Shown piece after piece: positions 10,641 to 18,007 of a stretch of 36,052 bases of DNA (positions are counted from its first letter, which is position 1; the number at the start of each line of letters is the position of its first letter). The notes below the pieces were generated by a model. That model worked only from the letters and a program-made list of their open reading frames with translations, ran no database searches and was not told the DNA's origin. This stretch comes from Acidobacteriota bacterium (GTDB taxonomy: Bacteria; Acidobacteriota; Vicinamibacteria; Vicinamibacterales; UBA8438): positions 1 through 36,052 of the forward strand of contig VXME01000014.1 of NCBI GenBank assembly GCA_009861545.1. The letters are read 5' to 3'. The translations under genes were made by a program, and so were the position numbers.

Positions 10641-11879
10641 TCACTCGGACATGCGCTGCACGACCTCGGCGCGCGCCACGGCCGCCTGCTCGCCGGATTG
10701 CATGTCCTTGACGGTGACCTCGCCGCGCGCGATCTCGTCGTCGCCCAGGATGAGCACCCGGCGCGCCCCGGACCGGTCCGCCCGCTTCATCTGCGCGCGC
10801 AACGAGCGGGCGTCGTAGTCGACCAGCGTGGCCACGCCGGCGTGGCGCAGGTCGCGGGCCAGCACGTGGGCGGCCGGCCGCGCCGCCTCGCCCAACGCCA
10901 CCACGAAGGCGTCGGGCGCGGACGCGCCGGGCCCTTCCGGCATGGCCAGCACCAGCCGCTCCATGCCGGCGGCGAACCCTATGCCGGCCCGGTCGGGCCC
11001 GCCGAGCTGGCGCACCAACCCGTCGTAGCGCCCGCCGCCGAGCAGCGCGTTCTGCGCGCCGAGGCCGGAGCCCAGCACCTCGAACGTCGTCCGCGCGTAG
11101 TAGTCGAGCCCCCGCACCAGCCGGTGCGAGACGCGGTAATCCAGCTCCAGCGCCGTCAACTGGGCGGTGACCTTGCGGAAGTGCTCGTCGCACCCATCGC
11201 ACAGATAGTCCGTCGAGTGCGGCAGGTCATCGACGATCGGCTGACAGGCCGGCACCTTGCAGTCGAAGATGCGCAACGGGTTCGTGTCCGCGCGCCGCCG
11301 GCAGTCGCCGCAGAGCTTCGACTTCCGCCCCCCGAGCGCCCCCAGCAGCGCCCCGCCGAAATCCGGCCGGCACTCGCGGCAGCCGACCGAGTTGACGACC
11401 AGCTCCGCGTCCTCGATGCCGAGGGCACGGACGAGGGCCGCCGCCATCTCGATGACCTCGGCGTCCAGCGTTGCGTCCGAGACCCCGAAGACCTCGACGT
11501 CGAGCTGGTGAAACTGCCGGTAGCGCCCCTTCTGCGGTCGCTCGTAGCGGAACATCGGCCCGAAGCCGAACAGCTTGACGGTGGGCAGCGCCTGCTCGAG
11601 CGCATGCTCGACGTAGGCCCGCACCATGCTCGGCGTGGCCTCGGGCCGCAGCGTGACCCGCTCGCCTCCCTTGTCCTCGAAGGCGTACATCTCCTTCTGG
11701 ACGATGTCGGTGGTCTCCCCCGTTCCCTTCGCGAACAGCTCTTCGCGCTCGATGACCGGGGTGCGGATCTCGCGGTAGCCGTAGCGCGCGCACACGTCGC
11801 GGATCACCTTCTCGGCGTGCTGCCAGCGCTCGATCTCGCCCGGCAGGATGTCGTGCGTGCCTCGGATGGCCGGAATCAT
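10641..11879 (-). CDS. hisS: Histidyl-tRNA synthetase
   Basis: This 412-aa class II synthetase charges tRNA-His. It starts MIPAIRGTHDILPGE, the usual family N-terminus. The long open frame before that is non-coding shadow. Motif 2 (FRYERPQKGRYRQFHQ), the histidine-binding LVRGLDYYARTTFEV loop and motif 3 (GFAAGMERL) are all present. The insertion domain is cysteine-rich (CRECRP, LCGDC, CKVPAC and LCDGC), as in the subset of bacterial HisRS with paired cysteines. A C-terminal anticodon-binding domain ends the protein. A TATAAT lies about 115 bases upstream. aspS follows after 147 bases. Confidence 0.97.
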   Translation of the reverse strand: MIPAIRGTHDILPGEIERWQHAEKVIRDVCARYGYREIRTPVIEREELFAKGTGETTDIVQKEMYAFEDKGGERVTLRPEATPSMVRAYVEHALEQALPTVKLFGFGPMFRYERPQKGRYRQFHQLDVEVFGVSDATLDAEVIEMAAALVRALGIEDAELVVNSVGCRECRPDFGGALLGALGGRKSKLCGDCRRRADTNPLRIFDCKVPACQPIVDDLPHSTDYLCDGCDEHFRKVTAQLTALELDYRVSHRLVRGLDYYARTTFEVLGSGLGAQNALLGGGRYDGLVRQLGGPDRAGIGFAAGMERLVLAMPEGPGASAPDAFVVALGEAARPAAHVLARDLRHAGVATLVDYDARSLRAQMKRADRSGARRVLILGDDEIARGEVTVKDMQSGEQAAVARAEVVQRMSE

Positions 11880-11993
11880 GGAACCTGGACCGCTGCAATC
11901 ATCGGATGCGGACGGGACACGCGCGGAGCGTGGATGCCACGCGCGAATACTTCGGAGCCACGCGCGGCGCCGGAGGATGGCCGTCTCGCAAGG

Positions 11994-11999
11994 ATTATA
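11994..11999 (-). promoter_or_regulatory. Consensus -10 box for hisS
   Basis: A perfect TATAAT on the minus strand lies in the 244-base divergent region between hisS and moaA. The matching -35 region is weak (CCTGTC at a 17-base spacing). Confidence 0.45.
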
Positions 12000-12123
12000 G
12001 CCCGCTCCGAGCGTTCGACAGGTCGCGCGCCGGGCCCTGCGGAGCAACCCGGGAGCGGTTCGTGCGGCGGCGGCGGCGCTTCCGGCCCGCGCGCGCCCGC
12101 GGGGATGCGATAATGAAGGGCCG

Positions 12124-13146
12124 ATGGCCACCCGCGACCGGTTCGATCGTCCGTTGCGCAGCCTGCGGATCTCCGTCACCGACCGCTGCAACCTGCGTTG
12201 CGAGTACTGCATGCCGGAGGAGGAGTACGTCTGGCTCCCGCGCGGGGACATCCTGACCTTCGAGGAGATCGGCGCGCTCGTCGACGCCTTCACGGACGCC
12301 GGCGCCGACCGCGTCCGCCTGACCGGCGGGGAGCCGCTGTTACGCAAGGACCTGCCTGACCTGATTCAGCGGCTGGCGCGGAAACCCGCCATCCGCGATC
12401 TCGCGCTCACCACCAACGGCATGCTGCTCGCCGACCAGGCGGCCGGCCTCCGCGAAGCAGGCCTTCATCGGCTCACGGTCAGCCTGGACACGTTGCGCGC
12501 CGACCGCTTTCGCGAGCTGACCCGCTTCGACGGCGTCGCCGCCGTGCAGCGCGGCCTGGAAGCGGCGCGGGAGGCGGGCTTCACGGACCTGAAGATCGAC
12601 ACCGTGGTCATCCGCGGCGTCAACGACGACGAGCTGGTCGATCTGCTCGCCTACGGCCGGCGGGCGGGCGCGGAAGTGCGGTTCATCGAGTACATGGACG
12701 TCGGCGGGGCCACCCGCTGGTCCGTGCGGGACGTGCTCTCGCGGGCCGAGATGCTGCGGACGATCGCGGACGCGCTCGGACCGGTAACGGCCATCGAGGA
12801 GGTATCGTCCGCTCCGGCCGACCGCTTCCGGCTGCCCGACGGCCAGACATTCGGCATCATCTCGTCGACCACCGAGCCGTTCTGCCGATCCTGCGACCGC
12901 AGCCGACTGACCGCCGACGGTCTCTGGTACCGCTGCCTCTACGCGCGCGAAGGCACCGACCTGCGCGGTCCGCTGCGGGCCGGGATGTCACGCGCGGAAC
13001 TGAGCACGCTGATCGACGAAATCTGGGCCGCCCGCACCGACCGCGGGGCCGAGGTCCGGCTCGCCGCCGGCGACCGCCAGCCGCTGATCCCGATCGAGAC
13101 GCTGCAGAAGGAACCGCACCTGGAGATGCACACGCGGGGCGGGTAG
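12124..13146 (+). CDS. moaA: GTP 3',8-cyclase MoaA (molybdenum cofactor)
   Basis: This 340-aa radical SAM enzyme catalyses the first step of molybdopterin synthesis with MoaC. The N-terminal SAM cluster motif is C-x3-C-x2-C (CNLRCEYC), and the second cluster's three cysteines are in CRSCDRSRLTADGLWYRC near the C-terminus. The protein ends in Gly-Gly, the conserved MoaA tail needed for activity. LTGGEPLLRKD and LTTNGMLL are standard radical SAM strand motifs. An AAGGG sits a few bases before the ATG. No other moa gene is in the window, so the pathway genes are dispersed. It is convergent with hsdM, with 55 bases between them. Confidence 0.97.
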   Translation: MATRDRFDRPLRSLRISVTDRCNLRCEYCMPEEEYVWLPRGDILTFEEIGALVDAFTDAGADRVRLTGGEPLLRKDLPDLIQRLARKPAIRDLALTTNGMLLADQAAGLREAGLHRLTVSLDTLRADRFRELTRFDGVAAVQRGLEAAREAGFTDLKIDTVVIRGVNDDELVDLLAYGRRAGAEVRFIEYMDVGGATRWSVRDVLSRAEMLRTIADALGPVTAIEEVSSAPADRFRLPDGQTFGIISSTTEPFCRSCDRSRLTADGLWYRCLYAREGTDLRGPLRAGMSRAELSTLIDEIWAARTDRGAEVRLAAGDRQPLIPIETLQKEPHLEMHTRGG

Positions 13147-13201
13147 TACAGCGGTTCTGCACGAGCGACCCAGGGAAGCACGACCCAACCCGAAACGCAG
13201 G

Positions 13202-14716
13202 TCAATCGACCTGCCCGGCGCGTTCCTCCAGGTCAGCCAGGATTTCCTCCATCTGGCCGAGCGCGGAACGCAGATCGTCGGCGATCTCGCGGGCCAGCAC
13301 GTGCGGTTCGGGCAGGTCGGCGGCATCCTCCAGACTCTCGTCGCGCAGCCAGAACAGGTCGAGGCTCACCTTGTCGCGGTTGACGATCTCGTCGTAGGCA
13401 AAGGGCCGCCAGCGACCCTCCGGGCTCTGTTCCGACCAAGTCGCCTTCCGCGTGTGGCGGGCGCCCGGGCGGTAGCACGCGACGAACTCGTCGAGATCCG
13501 CGCGGGTCATGCGGCGGGTCTTCAGCGTGAAGTGCTTGTTCGTGCGCAGGTCGTAGACCCATACCGTCCGGGTCCAGGGCTCCTTCGCGCCCGGCTTCCG
13601 GTCGAAGAAGAGCACGTTGGCCTTGACGCCCTGTGCGTAGAAGATGCCCGTCGGCAAGCGCAGCAGGGTGTGCACCTCGCACTCGCGCAGCAAGTTGCGG
13701 CGCACGGTCTCGCCGGCGCCGCCTTCGAACAGCACGTTGTCCGGCACGACCACCGCAGCCCGGCCGTGGATCGTCAGCAGCGACTTGACGTGCTGCACGA
13801 AGTTGAGCTGCTTGTTCGAGGTGGTGGTCCAGAAGTCCGGACGGTTGTAGGTGAGCGACTGCCGGCCGGTCTCCCCCTCCGCGTTCACGACCGTGATCGA
13901 CGACTTCTTGCCGAAGGGCGGGTTGGTGATGACGACGTCCGCCAGCGCGGCCGGCGCGTCGCGCAGCGCGTCGTCGGTCGTGATCGGGGGCTCGCGCCGG
14001 TCGCCGCCGTCGGGGCCGATGCCGTGCAGGTAGAGGTTCATGCCGCACAGCCGCGCGACGTTGGGGACCAACTCCACGCCGCGCAGCGCTTCGAAGCGGA
14101 GATGCCGCTTCTGGTCGCGGTCCAGGTCGCCGCTGCCCTTGAGATACTCGTGGGCAGCGAGCAGGAAGCCGCCCGTCCCGCAAGCCGGATCGACGACGAG
14201 CTCGCCGGGCCGGGGATTCACGCACTCGACCATCGCCTGGATGACCGCGCGCGGCGTGAAGTACTGCCCAGCGCCCCCCTTGACGTCCTGAGCGTTCTTC
14301 TCCAGCAGGCCCTCGTAGGCGTCCCCCTTCACGTCAGCGGCCATCGCCGACCAGTCCTCGCGATCGATCAGCTCGACGATAAGGCGGCGCAGCTTGGCCG
14401 GATCCTGGATCCGGTTCTGCGCCTTCTCGAAGATCAGCCCGAGCATCCCACCGCGCGTGCCGAGGGCGCGCAACGTTTCGCGGTAGTGTCGATCCAGCTC
14501 GGCCCCCTCCATCGTCGGTGAGGCGAGGTTCTCCCAGCGGTAGCCGGCCGGGATCGGCTGTCCGTCGCCGGTGAGCCGCTCGCGCTCATCGGCCATCTTT
14601 AGGAAGAGCAGAAAGGTGAGCTGCTCCAGGTAGTCCTGGTAGGAGAGCCCGTCGTCGCGCAGGACGTTGCAGTACGACCAGAGCTTCTGGACGATGCGAT
14701 TGGCGGCGTCGCTCAT
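13202..14716 (-). CDS. hsdM: Type I restriction-modification system, methyltransferase subunit HsdM
   Basis: This 504-aa N6-adenine methyltransferase subunit would modify host DNA as part of an HsdM2-HsdS complex. The N-terminal HsdM domain (IVQKLWSYCNVLRDDGLSY) is followed by motif I for SAM binding (VDPACGTGGFLLAA) and catalytic motif IV NPPF (DVVITNPPFGKKS). Length is normal and the frame is intact. It is separated from its hsdS and hsdR partners by about 6.1 kb of oppositely oriented genes, which is unusual for a type I operon. The start region is only 37 bases from the divergent hicA start, so both must share a very short promoter region. Confidence 0.96.
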   Translation of the reverse strand: MSDAANRIVQKLWSYCNVLRDDGLSYQDYLEQLTFLLFLKMADERERLTGDGQPIPAGYRWENLASPTMEGAELDRHYRETLRALGTRGGMLGLIFEKAQNRIQDPAKLRRLIVELIDREDWSAMAADVKGDAYEGLLEKNAQDVKGGAGQYFTPRAVIQAMVECVNPRPGELVVDPACGTGGFLLAAHEYLKGSGDLDRDQKRHLRFEALRGVELVPNVARLCGMNLYLHGIGPDGGDRREPPITTDDALRDAPAALADVVITNPPFGKKSSITVVNAEGETGRQSLTYNRPDFWTTTSNKQLNFVQHVKSLLTIHGRAAVVVPDNVLFEGGAGETVRRNLLRECEVHTLLRLPTGIFYAQGVKANVLFFDRKPGAKEPWTRTVWVYDLRTNKHFTLKTRRMTRADLDEFVACYRPGARHTRKATWSEQSPEGRWRPFAYDEIVNRDKVSLDLFWLRDESLEDAADLPEPHVLAREIADDLRSALGQMEEILADLEERAGQVD

Positions 14717-14737
14717 GAGGAGGGCGCAGTATCGGTA

Positions 14738-14747
14738 ATGATATCAT
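14738..14747. promoter_or_regulatory. Palindrome in the hsdM/hicA divergent region
   Basis: ATGATATCAT is a perfect 10-base palindrome in the only AT-rich stretch of the 37-base divergent region, immediately before the hicA start. It could be an operator for HicB or part of a promoter. No complete promoter is evident. Confidence 0.35.
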
Positions 14748-14753
14748 GCAGGG

Positions 14754-15005
14754 GTGGCGCGGGTCGCCGACATCATCCGCAAGGCGCGAGAGAATCCTGC
14801 GACCGTGCGCTTCCGGGATCTCGTCAGGGCGTGCGACGCGTATTTCGGATCGCCGCGGCAGACCGGCACGAGCCATCGCGTGTATCGCACGCCGTGGCCC
14901 GGCGACCCCCGAGTGAACATCCAGGACGACCACGGGATGGCGAAGCCGTATCAGGTGCGTCAGGTTCTCCACGCGATCGAGAAGCTGGAGGCGCAGCATG
15001 ACTGA
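14754..15005 (+). CDS. hicA: HicA-family mRNA interferase toxin
   Basis: This 83-aa protein of the HicA fold would cleave mRNA when not bound by HicB. The catalytic histidine is in GTSHRVYRTP, where the family has G-S-H. The C-terminal KPYQVRQVLHAIEKLE helix is typical. The start is GTG at 14754; an ATG eight bases earlier is out of frame. The ribosome-binding site is weak (GCAGGG), which would keep toxin synthesis low. It overlaps the downstream hicB by eight bases, so the two are translationally coupled. Confidence 0.85.
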   Translation: MARVADIIRKARENPATVRFRDLVRACDAYFGSPRQTGTSHRVYRTPWPGDPRVNIQDDHGMAKPYQVRQVLHAIEKLEAQHD

Positions 15006-15318
15006 TCACTACACGTACCGCGTGACCTGGTCGCCGGAGGAGGGCGAGTACGCGGGCCTCTGCGCGGAATTTCCGTCACTCAGTTGGCTGGCCCCCACGG
15101 CCGAGGAAGCGTTCTCCGGAATTCGCGCGCTCGTGCACGAGGTCCTTGCAGACATGCACGCCAACGCGGAGACCCCGCCGGGGCCGCTCGCCGATCGCGC
15201 CTACAGCGGGCGGTTCCTGGTTCGCGTTCCACCTGAAACCCACCGGGCACTCGTGCTGCGAGCGGCCGAGGAAGGCGTGAGCCTCAACCGGCTGGTGAGC
15301 GCGCGCCTGGCGGATTGA
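14998..15318 (+). CDS. hicB: HicB-family antitoxin
   Basis: This 106-aa partner of the preceding toxin has an N-terminal partially degraded RNase H-like domain (YRVTWSPEEGEYAGLCAEFP, then LSWLAPTAEEAFSGI). Its C-terminal ribbon-helix-helix DNA-binding segment (GRFLVRVPPETHRALVLRAA to the end) would autoregulate the pair and could bind the palindrome upstream of hicA. The ATG is inside the end of hicA (8-base overlap). Length and domain order are normal. Confidence 0.88.
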   Translation: MTDHYTYRVTWSPEEGEYAGLCAEFPSLSWLAPTAEEAFSGIRALVHEVLADMHANAETPPGPLADRAYSGRFLVRVPPETHRALVLRAAEEGVSLNRLVSARLAD

Positions 15319-15364
15319 CGGCCTACCGTTCCGTCATGCGAGAGGACGCCTGGCATGGCGCGTA

Positions 15365-15439
15365 ATCGAGCCCGCGGGGAACCGGTCTGGCGCTGACCCT
15401 TGACCAGGCGGCGGCGTCCGCCGCGAGGACTATCACTGA
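15365..15439 (+). pseudogene. Decayed 3' end of a HigB-type toxin gene
   Basis: The last codons before a TGA at 15437-15439 read V-R-R-E-D-Y-H, the usual HigB/RelE C-terminus (V-x-x-x-D-Y-H). Just upstream, in another frame, L-A-L-T-L-D-Q resembles the preceding beta-strand. No open frame of toxin length is present in bases 15319-15439, so a frameshift and loss of the 5' part are inferred. The position, 12 bases before higA, is where higB is normally found. Confidence 0.45.
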
Positions 15440-15451
15440 CAAGACTTGCGC

Positions 15452-15820
15452 ATGTCGAAGAACACGACCGACGAGATTCCGGCAACCGGCATGCCGTCAC
15501 GCCGCCGCCCGACGCATCCCGGCGTCGTCCTGTTCGAGCTGTTTCTGCGAGAGATCCCGATGAGTCAGGCCGAGGCGGCGCGGCGAATGAACATGCCGGT
15601 CACGCGCGTCAACGAGCTCGTTCGCCGCCGGCGCGGCGTTACGGCCCGATCGGCACTTCGGCTCGGGGGGCTGCTGGGCACGACGCCCATGTTCTGGATG
15701 AACCTCCAGGCCAACTGGGACCTCTGGCACGCGCAGCAGGAAGAACGACAACCGCGCCGCAGGCCTTCGGTCCCGCCACGGGACGGCGATCGTGCCCCCG
15801 GCCTCCCTGACCGTCCGTGA
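15452..15820 (+). CDS. higA: HigA-family antitoxin, XRE-type HTH (orphan)
   Basis: This 122-aa DNA-binding antitoxin has the family signature HPGVVLFELFL followed by an XRE helix-turn-helix (MSQAEAARRMNMPVTRVNEL) and the C-terminal MFWMNLQANWDLWHA segment. The ATG at 15452 is preferred over a TTG six bases upstream. No intact toxin partner is adjacent; only a short HigB-like tail lies immediately upstream. The C-terminus is about 20 residues longer than usual and Arg/Pro-rich. An orphan antitoxin of this kind can still act as a repressor or protect against a related toxin. Confidence 0.88.
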   Translation: MSKNTTDEIPATGMPSRRRPTHPGVVLFELFLREIPMSQAEAARRMNMPVTRVNELVRRRRGVTARSALRLGGLLGTTPMFWMNLQANWDLWHAQQEERQPRRRPSVPPRDGDRAPGLPDRP

Positions 15821-15994
15821 CGGGCGGCTGATGCCGCCGCGTCAGGCGCCCGCCCGCGCGGCAAGCGCACACCATCGACATCAACTGCTCGCCGAACGAA
15901 GCCGAAGATGCCGGGGCGCGCATGACCTTGATGACGGGCCGTCGACGTCAGGGGCCCGCCCGTGCGGATCACGTGCAGCGGGCGCACGGGCGAG

Positions 15995-16024
15995 TTGACA
16001 TTGTTAGCGATGTTGGCATAGATT
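15995..16024 (+). promoter_or_regulatory. Sigma70-type promoter before the four-gene QueC-like operon
   Basis: A perfect TTGACA (15995-16000) is separated by 18 bases from TAGATT (16019-16024). The local sequence is AT-richer than its surroundings. It lies 22 bases upstream of the TTG start of the first gene and would drive the run from 16047 to 19781. Confidence 0.55.
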
Positions 16025-16046
16025 CCTGACAACAAAGGCGGGCAGC

Positions 16047-16619
16047 TTGAGCGACGGACCCCACAGGAGCCTGAACATGCGGCGCCGCTGGAAGCGGCTC
16101 GCGGAGCGCGCAGCCAACATCGCGTTCGACGACAGGGAGACCAGCGACGCATTGGCCGCGGCACTCCAGGGCGACTGGGACGTCGAAGTTCCCGAGAACT
16201 TCGTCGGGCACGTTCGCGATGCCCTCGACGATCACCAAGGCGATCTCTTCGGCACGTCGGTGACCGAGAAGCTCGAAGCACTCCGAGGTGAAGCCGCGGG
16301 TCGTCCGCTGGCCGGCGCGGTCCTGGACTGCGCGACGCAGGCGGCGGCCCAAGGGCGCCGAGGCGAAGAAGCACTTGCGAAGGCAGCCGCCGACGCGCTT
16401 CTGGAGCGCGCCGCGAGCGGCCGGCGCCAAGTAGAGGAGCATTGGCTGCGGGCATCCCGGGCTCGGAACGCCAAGGGCGTGAGAAACCGCATCGACGACG
16501 CCATTGCGGCATCCGACATGAATGACATAGCGCGGCGTTGCATTGGACGCGCCGACCGAGGGGCGTCGCAGACGCCACGCAGGAAGACTGGAATCAACGA
16601 CGGTGTGTCGTTGTCGTGA
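16047..16619 (+). CDS. Uncharacterised 190-aa protein upstream of the QueC-like gene
   Basis: I do not recognise this protein. The sequence is predicted to be mainly helical and charged, with an Arg-rich N-terminus (SLNMRRRWKRLAERA) and a long Ala/Arg/Glu-rich central part. It has no membrane segment, no signal peptide and no catalytic motif that I can see. The start is TTG at 16047 with AAAGG eight bases upstream; an ATG at 16077 is the alternative. The stop codon is 13 bases before the QueC-like gene, so the two are probably co-transcribed. Possible roles are a partner, substrate or regulator of the QueC-like enzyme (inference from position alone). Its Met-Ser-Asp-Gly N-terminus does not expose a glycine at position 2, unlike the protein partner of QueC-like enzymes in Qat systems as I recall them. 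Confidence 0.7.
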   Translation: MSDGPHRSLNMRRRWKRLAERAANIAFDDRETSDALAAALQGDWDVEVPENFVGHVRDALDDHQGDLFGTSVTEKLEALRGEAAGRPLAGAVLDCATQAAAQGRRGEEALAKAAADALLERAASGRRQVEEHWLRASRARNAKGVRNRIDDAIAASDMNDIARRCIGRADRGASQTPRRKTGINDGVSLS

Positions 16620-16632
16620 AATTGAGTACCCC

Positions 16633-18006
16633 ATGACCTCTCTCGTTCCCGAACGCCGCGTCGACGTTGTGGAGGAAGGAAGATCCGCCGGAAGAAGTCG
16701 GATCCGGTGCGGGATTGACGAACACCTGCAGTTCGACACTGAAGGCATCGAGACGTACTGCCTGGCCGGCTGGAACGCAACGGTATACGACGCGTTCGTC
16801 GTCGGCGCCGCCGTTCAGTTCTGCGACCATACGACGCGGCGCCCATCGGCCGGCTGGCGTCGTGACATTGCGCTCCGCGTTCCCGTTCATGATCCCCACC
16901 ACTGGCGGTCCACGGCGGTTTCCGAGGCGCTGCATGATGCGTTGTCGTTCCTGACCGGTGATCGGTGGCGTATCGATTTCGTTCGGCGAACAAAACACTT
17001 TGTGCCCGAGCGGCAGCAGCGCTTCGACCTCCCGCGTTCCTGTGTCGTGATGCCGTTCAGCGACGGTCTCGACTCGTACCTGATGGCGGGCCTGCTTCAG
17101 CGGGAGCATGGTGACGCGTTGGTCCGGGTCCGACTCGGAGCAAAGGCTTCCCGAGGGAAACGAGCCCGAACCTCACCGCCTCGCGCCTTCGCCTCGATGC
17201 CGTGGCGGGTGTCGTGCGGCAGGTCTGGATCGGTTGAAACGAGTGCCCGGTCACGCGGGTTCCGATTCGCACTGCTCAGCGGCATCGCCGCGTTTCTCTG
17301 CAAGAGCCGAAGAATCGTTCTGCCGGAGAGCGGCCAGGGCGCCCTGGGGCCGTCGCTGATTCCGGTTGGCCAAGCTCATGCAGACGTCCGGAATCACCCG
17401 CTGTTTATGACCAGGATGGAGCGTCTCGTACGGGCGTTGTTCGGTCACGAGGTTCACTACGAGTTTCCGCAGCTCTGGCGAACGAAGGGTCAGACCCTGG
17501 CGGCGTTCATCGAGTCGCGCCCCGACGATGCGGACTGGCTGGGCACGCGCTCATGCTGGCAAGGTGCACGACAGGTGTCGGTCTCCGGCAGTCTCCGCCA
17601 ATGCGGGATCTGCGCTGCATGCCTACTCCGACGCATGAGCGTACACGCAGCAGGGGGACGCGAGGATCCGGCAATCTACGTGTGGGAACGCCTGGGCGCC
17701 ACTCGTTTCGAGGACGGCGCCGCCGAGGCATTTACGAATCGAAGGCCCAAGGGGGCGCTTCACGAGTACGCGATTGCTGGCGTCCTGCATCTCGACCATC
17801 TGGCCAACCTGCATCGGGCACCGGCAGGCGCGGCCGTCATCGCGAGGCAGGCCTTCCTCCTGAGCAGGCCGCTCGGCCTGGACGAGCAGCAAACGAAGAA
17901 GAGGCTCACGGACATGCTCTGGCAACATGAGGACGAATGGTGCGGCTTCGTCGATTCGTTGGGGCCGCGTTCGTTCGTCGCGCAGTGGACTGCGCAAGGA
18001 CAGTGA
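16633..18006 (+). CDS. QueC-like PP-loop ATPase (7-cyano-7-deazaguanine synthase homologue) of defence-island type
   Basis: This 457-aa protein has a PP-loop S143-D-G-L-D-S148 in VVMPFSDGLDSYLMAGLL, corresponding to SGGxDS of QueC. A zinc site has C324-x2-C327-x2-C330 (CGICAAC), with a candidate fourth ligand C308. True QueC enzymes make preQ0 and are about 230 aa. This one has an extra N-terminal domain of about 130 residues and a longer C-terminus, like the QueC homologues found in phage-defence systems (QatC, Cap9 of type IV CBASS). The motif SRGFRFALLSGIAAFL follows the PP-loop domain. No other queuosine gene (queD, queE, folE) is nearby, arguing against a tRNA-modification role. The ATG at 16633 is preferred over an upstream TTG. 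One base separates its stop from the XRE-ImmA gene. Confidence 0.82.
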   Translation: MTSLVPERRVDVVEEGRSAGRSRIRCGIDEHLQFDTEGIETYCLAGWNATVYDAFVVGAAVQFCDHTTRRPSAGWRRDIALRVPVHDPHHWRSTAVSEALHDALSFLTGDRWRIDFVRRTKHFVPERQQRFDLPRSCVVMPFSDGLDSYLMAGLLQREHGDALVRVRLGAKASRGKRARTSPPRAFASMPWRVSCGRSGSVETSARSRGFRFALLSGIAAFLCKSRRIVLPESGQGALGPSLIPVGQAHADVRNHPLFMTRMERLVRALFGHEVHYEFPQLWRTKGQTLAAFIESRPDDADWLGTRSCWQGARQVSVSGSLRQCGICAACLLRRMSVHAAGGREDPAIYVWERLGATRFEDGAAEAFTNRRPKGALHEYAIAGVLHLDHLANLHRAPAGAAVIARQAFLLSRPLGLDEQQTKKRLTDMLWQHEDEWCGFVDSLGPRSFVAQWTAQGQ

Positions 18007-18007
18007 C

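Noticed and set aside
15565-16578. Minus-strand open frame opposite the 190-aa gene and higA
   Set aside because: It spans two plus-strand genes, is Arg/Ser/Pro-rich, and has no recognisable motif. The plus-strand reading fits the operon spacing.
16633-18006. Housekeeping QueC for queuosine synthesis
   Set aside because: Length about twice that of QueC, altered PP-loop, changed cysteine spacing, and no other queuosine gene nearby.
16047-18006. Complete Qat defence system
   Set aside because: No QatA-type ATPase and no TatD nuclease nearby; the 190-aa protein does not resemble QatB as I recall it.
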